Shown: positions 59,067 through 62,299 of the stretch, piece after piece | Layout: every line of letters begins with the position of its first letter | Position numbering within the stretch: the stretch's first letter is position 1 | Source: Streptomyces melanogenes | GTDB taxonomy: Bacteria; Actinomycetota; Actinomycetes; Streptomycetales; Streptomycetaceae | Length of the DNA stretch: 62,299 nt | Reading direction: 5' to 3' | NCBI RefSeq assembly: GCF_014649795.1 | Contig: NZ_BMTS01000032.1 | Span: 1-62,299 of the forward strand | Program-made: the position numbers and the translations under genes | The notes under the pieces: generated by a model | Seen by the model: only the letters and a program-made list of their open reading frames with translations | The model's database searches: none | Told to the model about the DNA's origin: nothing

Positions 59067-59627
59067 TCACGGCTTCAGTCCGCGCAAGGTCAGGGCGAGC
59101 AGCCGGTCGGCCAACTCCGGGTCGTCCGGCGCCTGTTCGGCCGCAAGGGCGATCGCGTTGGTGAGCTGCAGCAGATCGCCGATGGTCACGTCCACGCGTA
59201 CGGAACCGGCCAGCTGGGCCCGTTCCAGCAGGGCGCTGCCGGCCTCCCGCATGGGCACGCTGCACTGCGCCAGGGCGGAACTGTCGTCGTGCGAGGCCGA
59301 CATGAGCGCGCGCGCCACCCCGCGGTACTCACCCGTATGAGTGATGATGGCGCGCAGCCACTCCACGAGCGCCGTGCACGGGTGTGCGGAGTCGAGCAAC
59401 TCCCGCGAGCGCGCGAGGAGTACGTCCACCTCGCTCTGGAAGATCGCGTTCATCAGCGCGTGCCGGTTCGGGAAGTGCCGGTAGAGGGTGCCGATGCCGA
59501 CGCCCGCGCGCTTGGCCACGTCTTCGAGCGAGGCGTCCGTCCCGTGCTCCGCGAACGCGCTCCTGGCCACGCCCAGGAGCCGCTCGTAGTTGCGGCGCGC
59601 GTCGGCACGCATGGGCCTCGTCGTCAT
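59067..59627 (-). CDS. TetR-family transcriptional regulator
   Basis: A 186-aa repressor: ADARRNYERLLGVARSAFAE, helix-turn-helix ASLEDVAKRAGVGIGTLYRH, then an effector domain like TetR_C_33/SACE_7040 type. It closes a minus-strand group after the two membrane proteins, 26 bp beyond the stop of the second. ATG 59627. Ligand and targets unknown. Confidence 0.9.
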   Translation of the reverse strand: MTTRPMRADARRNYERLLGVARSAFAEHGTDASLEDVAKRAGVGIGTLYRHFPNRHALMNAIFQSEVDVLLARSRELLDSAHPCTALVEWLRAIITHTGEYRGVARALMSASHDDSSALAQCSVPMREAGSALLERAQLAGSVRVDVTIGDLLQLTNAIALAAEQAPDDPELADRLLALTLRGLKP

Positions 59628-59653
59628 GCCCCAAGGATGCCCGAACCGCGCGC

Positions 59654-60673
59654 TCAGGGGGCGGCCCGGTACCGGTCCAGTGCGGACGCCCGCTCGTGGA
59701 AGGGGATGCGCGAGAACCGCGACACCAAGGTCCACATCCGGCGCTCCTCGGCGAGCTCCTTGGGCAGCACAAGACCCAGCGACTCGGCGAGTGGCCCCCG
59801 GCCCGCGTTCACCAGGGCGCGTACGGCCGCCGCCCACTCGTCGGTCGCGGCCACCGCCGCCCGGTACCAGAGCGGCACCAGGACCAGCAGGCTCCCGGCC
59901 GCGGTCAGCAGCACTGGCACGTCGGCCGAGGCCGCCGGGAGGGTGGCGAGCGCGAGGACCGCGACCGCGGTGTGCCCGGCGAGCAGCGCCACGAAGAAGT
60001 CGACGCTGGTGCGCGCCAGCTCGACCTGGCGGCAGAGCTTGTCGGGCGCGGCCCCGGTCAGTTCGTTCGACAGGAGCTGGGTGTCCAGGCAGTACCGGTT
60101 CTGCCCGTACTCCTCGAAGCGGCGGATCGCGTTGCCGAGCCGGGTCGGGGCGATCTGTGCCGGATCCACCGGGTACCGGCTCAGCCGCTCCTGGAGCAGC
60201 CCGCGCTGCGCCGAGGTGCGCCGCCGGTCCTTGCGGACGGCCCGGGCCAGGCGCGGATCGCTGCGTACGCGTACGAGGTCGGCGGCGGCGAGCGGGCCCA
60301 GCGCGGTCCCGTCGCGGACGCGCCGCTCCAGGCCGAGCAGCTGCGTCCGGTCGGCGAGCGCGCTGCGGGCGGCCCGGGCCCGCCGGCACCCCGCCTCGTA
60401 GGCACGGGCGGGCCACAGCGCGTACCCCTCCAGGAGCCGGTAGAGGAGGTTCTGCAGCGCGTGGAGGACCAGGCCGCACAGCAGGGACGCGGTCAGCAGC
60501 ACCAGCATCGGCCCCGGCGCCGCGTCCGGCCACAGCCGCCGGGCGACGGCGGTCCGGCGCAGACTGGGCGCGACGGCGAGCGCGAGGACCCCGAGGTTGA
60601 GGGCGGTCGGCAGTATCCACCCCACGAGCAGCGACCAGGCGCCCCCGAGCACCCCCTTGGCGATGTCACCCAA
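59654..60673 (-). CDS. Uncharacterised membrane protein
   Basis: A 339-aa protein with N-terminal helices (SLLVGWILPTALNLGVLALAV and MLVLLTASLLCGLVLHALQN), a long charged cytoplasmic middle rich in Arg (residues 90-225), then two more helices (FFVALLAGHTAVAVLALATL, VPVLLTAAGSLLVLVPLWYR). TTG at 60673 overlaps the upstream gene by eight bases, so the two are translated together. No known domain; the layout suggests a membrane scaffold. Confidence 0.7.
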   Translation of the reverse strand: MGDIAKGVLGGAWSLLVGWILPTALNLGVLALAVAPSLRRTAVARRLWPDAAPGPMLVLLTASLLCGLVLHALQNLLYRLLEGYALWPARAYEAGCRRARAARSALADRTQLLGLERRVRDGTALGPLAAADLVRVRSDPRLARAVRKDRRRTSAQRGLLQERLSRYPVDPAQIAPTRLGNAIRRFEEYGQNRYCLDTQLLSNELTGAAPDKLCRQVELARTSVDFFVALLAGHTAVAVLALATLPAASADVPVLLTAAGSLLVLVPLWYRAAVAATDEWAAAVRALVNAGRGPLAESLGLVLPKELAEERRMWTLVSRFSRIPFHERASALDRYRAAP

Positions 60674-62108
60674 GGTCGTCGTCTTCCCACGAGTCGTCGT
60701 CGGGGTTGGTGGTGGGGCCGGGGGAGGTGTGGCCGAGGGTGCCGGTGCGGGTGGGGGCGCCGGGGGCGAGGGTGCCGGGGGAGATGTTGCCGATGTGGAT
60801 GCCGCCGCCGTGGACCCCGTACGACTCCTGGTGCCGCTCGTCGAGGCCGGGCGCGGACATCCCCCGGTCGCGCAGGGTGGCGCGCAGGGCGTCGAGGACC
60901 AGCAGCCAAACGGTCCGGGAGATCCGCTCCGCGTCGGCGTCGGCCAGCGGCGGGAGGTCCGGCTCGGCGGCCAGTTCGCGGATGGAGGCGTGGGGGCCGC
61001 TCGGGAGACGGAGGTGCAGGGGCGACGACAGCCGCAGTACCTGCCGGACCGGCCAGGCGGCCAGCTCGGCCGGGAGGGTTGCGGGGGCCGTCAGCGCCCG
61101 GCCCAGCCGGGACCAGGCCCTGCTCGGCGCTGTGAACTCCCGGCGCACCGGCGGCAGGGCACAGGTGACCTGCTGGACGAAGAGGATCGGGCCGTCCAGC
61201 CGGATCTGTACGAAGACGGTGGTCAGCCGGGAGCCGAGGCCGGGCGAGACGATCCGTAGCCAGCGGGTGGAGGCGGGAAGCTCGGCGGGGTACGGATGGA
61301 GCCGCGACCGGGGAGGCACCCCTTCGTCCGGCAGCAGGAAGGGCTCGTCGATCCGGGTGGCGAGACCGGCGACCGTCCCCACGGACCGCGCGATGAGCGA
61401 CTGCGCGTCGGAGACGTCGAACGCGCCGGTGCGGCCGTGCACGTGGACTGCCAGCGCCCGGGATCGGGAGGTTGAGCTGCCTGCTCCGAGGAACGGGGTC
61501 GCGTCCCGGTGGACCACCAGCGGCGACATCTGCTCGCCACGGATCAGCGCGATGGTGGCGTCGGCGCGAAGAGGCCGCGCCGGACCTCTGTACGTGGACG
61601 ACCCGATGAGCCGCAGGCGGCTCCAAACCGCCGCCCGGTGCGCCCTCGCCACCACCGCCATCAGTACGGGACCCGCGAACGCGGCGGTGACCTCGGGCCA
61701 GTCGGCGGTCCGGGTGAGCGCCACGGCGAGCGCCGCAGAGGCGGCCAGCACCGAGCCGCCCAGCACCCGCAGGGCCCCCGCCGTGACCCGGGCGGCCGGG
61801 TGGCGCGCCGGGCGCAGGGCCACCGCCCCGGACAGGGCCGCGCACCCGGCCGCGTACCACGCGAACAGCCAGCCCGCGAAGAAGAATCCGGCGATCCACA
61901 GGAGCGCCATCGGCACGGCCCAGAGCAGGGCCGTCCGGCGTGCGTTCAGCGCCTCGGCCAGTACGGCGGCCGTGTCGACGTCGTACGACTGCGCGCTGTA
62001 CCGCTCCCCGTGCTCGTACAACTCGTCGATGACGGCGTTCCGGTACCGGGTGTCCAGATGGACACCGGCCATCAACTGCCGTGTGGTGGGGGATGGTTGC
62101 TCCGGCAC
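60666..62108 (-). CDS. Uncharacterised membrane protein
   Basis: A 480-aa protein with four hydrophobic segments between residues 60 and 170, followed by a cytoplasmic region of about 310 residues. Within it DATIALIRGEQMSPLVVHRD and LRIVSPGLGSRLTTVFVQIR have alternating patterns like beta-sheet. The C-terminus ends in a Gly/Thr/Pro-rich and acidic tail (NPDDDSWEDDDLG). Paired with the next gene by overlap. No family recognised. Confidence 0.7.
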   Translation of the reverse strand: MPEQPSPTTRQLMAGVHLDTRYRNAVIDELYEHGERYSAQSYDVDTAAVLAEALNARRTALLWAVPMALLWIAGFFFAGWLFAWYAAGCAALSGAVALRPARHPAARVTAGALRVLGGSVLAASAALAVALTRTADWPEVTAAFAGPVLMAVVARAHRAAVWSRLRLIGSSTYRGPARPLRADATIALIRGEQMSPLVVHRDATPFLGAGSSTSRSRALAVHVHGRTGAFDVSDAQSLIARSVGTVAGLATRIDEPFLLPDEGVPPRSRLHPYPAELPASTRWLRIVSPGLGSRLTTVFVQIRLDGPILFVQQVTCALPPVRREFTAPSRAWSRLGRALTAPATLPAELAAWPVRQVLRLSSPLHLRLPSGPHASIRELAAEPDLPPLADADAERISRTVWLLVLDALRATLRDRGMSAPGLDERHQESYGVHGGGIHIGNISPGTLAPGAPTRTGTLGHTSPGPTTNPDDDSWEDDDLG

Positions 62109-62138
62109 CGCCGAAGCGTACCGCCGGGCGCAGCGGCG

Positions 62139-62170
62139 AGGCCCCCGCCGGAGGGAACCGGTGGGGGCCT
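62139..62170. terminator. Hairpin downstream of the acyl-CoA carboxylase gene
   Basis: AGGCCCCC (62139-62146) pairs with GGGGGCCT (62163-62170), with inner CCGG arms (62148-62151 and 62158-62161). Confidence 0.85.
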
Positions 62171-62195
62171 CAACTGCGCATGTCGCTGCGGGAGT

Positions 62196-62299
62196 TCAGT
62201 CCTTGATCTCGCAGATCAGCGCGCCCGAGGTGACCGACGCGCCGACCTCCGCCGACAGGCCCTTGATCGTGCCGGAGCGGTGGGCGTTGAGGGGCTGTT
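62196..62299 (-). CDS. Acyl-CoA carboxylase alpha subunit, biotinyl-domain end (partial)
   Basis: The last 33 residues of a biotin carboxyl-carrier domain: QPLNAHRSGTIKGLSAEVGA then SVTSGALICEIKD and stop. The pattern of a short strand, GTI-x-G-L, and an EIKD end is typical of biotinyl/lipoyl domains at the C-terminus of actinobacterial acetyl/propionyl-CoA carboxylase alpha chains (AccA2 type). The biotin lysine lies upstream, outside the window. Confidence 0.8.
   Translation of the reverse strand, partial: QPLNAHRSGTIKGLSAEVGASVTSGALICEIKD

Noticed and set aside
1..62299. CRISPR arrays, tRNA or rRNA genes, integrase or transposase genes
   Set aside because: No regularly spaced repeats, no cloverleaf-like sequence with conserved T-loop, and no recombinase protein motifs were seen. 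The dispersed repeats are irregularly spaced and intergenic.

Overview
The window is a high-GC actinobacterial chromosome segment, almost certainly Streptomyces. The signs are strong third-position GC bias, many GTG starts, ATGA/TGATG translational overlaps, the afsQ1-afsQ2-sigQ cluster, and a core gene order (sdh, GH20, paired ECF sigma factors, mutase, sialic-acid-like cluster, nucleoside transporter, cdd, deoA, add, afsQ, deoC, punA, lpdA, acyl-CoA carboxylase) that matches my recollection of the Streptomyces coelicolor SCO4855-SCO4921 region. No tRNA, rRNA, IS element, prophage or CRISPR array was seen.

Layout. 1-2.2 kb: end of a TetR gene, an MFS exporter and a divergent MarR regulator with three tandem palindromes between the last two. 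2.3-5.8 kb: succinate dehydrogenase operon sdhCDAB. 6-8.5 kb: OHCU decarboxylase-like gene and a membrane-anchored GH20 hexosaminidase. 8.6-11.2 kb: two similar ECF sigma factors and a membrane protein that is probably an anti-sigma factor. 11.4-14 kb: L,D-transpeptidase lipoprotein and an acyl-CoA mutase lacking a B12 domain. 14.2-16.4 kb: TetR and FAD monooxygenase with paired operators. 16.4-23.5 kb: six genes for a nonulosonic-acid (sialic acid or Kdn type) cell-surface polymer. 23.7-25 kb: M20 amidohydrolase. 25-32.2 kb: nucleoside uptake and salvage (BmpA lipoprotein, ABC transporter, cdd, deoA). 32-40 kb: STAS protein, sigma factor with SnoaL-like tail, MFS/LysR pair, alpha/beta hydrolase-like protein, add, secreted proteins, PspC and VanZ proteins. 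40.5-44.3 kb: lipoprotein, afsQ2, afsQ1, sigQ. 44.5-56.3 kb: uridine kinase-like protein, secreted protein, deoC with two aldehyde dehydrogenase genes, surface protein, PH-domain protein, mannosyltransferase-like protein, phosphosugar mutase, punA, GGCT-like protein. 56.4-62.3 kb: lpdA-type quinone reductase, DeoR and TetR regulators, two uncharacterised membrane proteins and the end of an acyl-CoA carboxylase biotin subunit.

The most interesting observation is a regulon that I can read directly. A 12-bp palindrome, CTACGCGCGTAG, stands upstream of six separate transcription units spread over 31 kb: bmpA, the nucleoside ABC transporter-cdd operon, deoA, add, deoC-ald-ald' and punA-phosphosugar mutase. 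Four copies are exact, one has one mismatch and one has two. Together these units make a complete route from nucleoside uptake, through deamination and phosphorolysis, to pentose phosphates, glyceraldehyde-3-phosphate, acetaldehyde and probably acetate. Three of the units (add, deoC, punA) also look leaderless, and the transporter ATPase appears to start at ATC.

The second notable signal is a dispersed element of at least 28 bp (core GGGGAACTGCGCGACCAGCC or its complement), present 13 times between genes. Eleven copies lie in the same orientation downstream of a gene's stop codon, and eight of the 13 form four inverted pairs.
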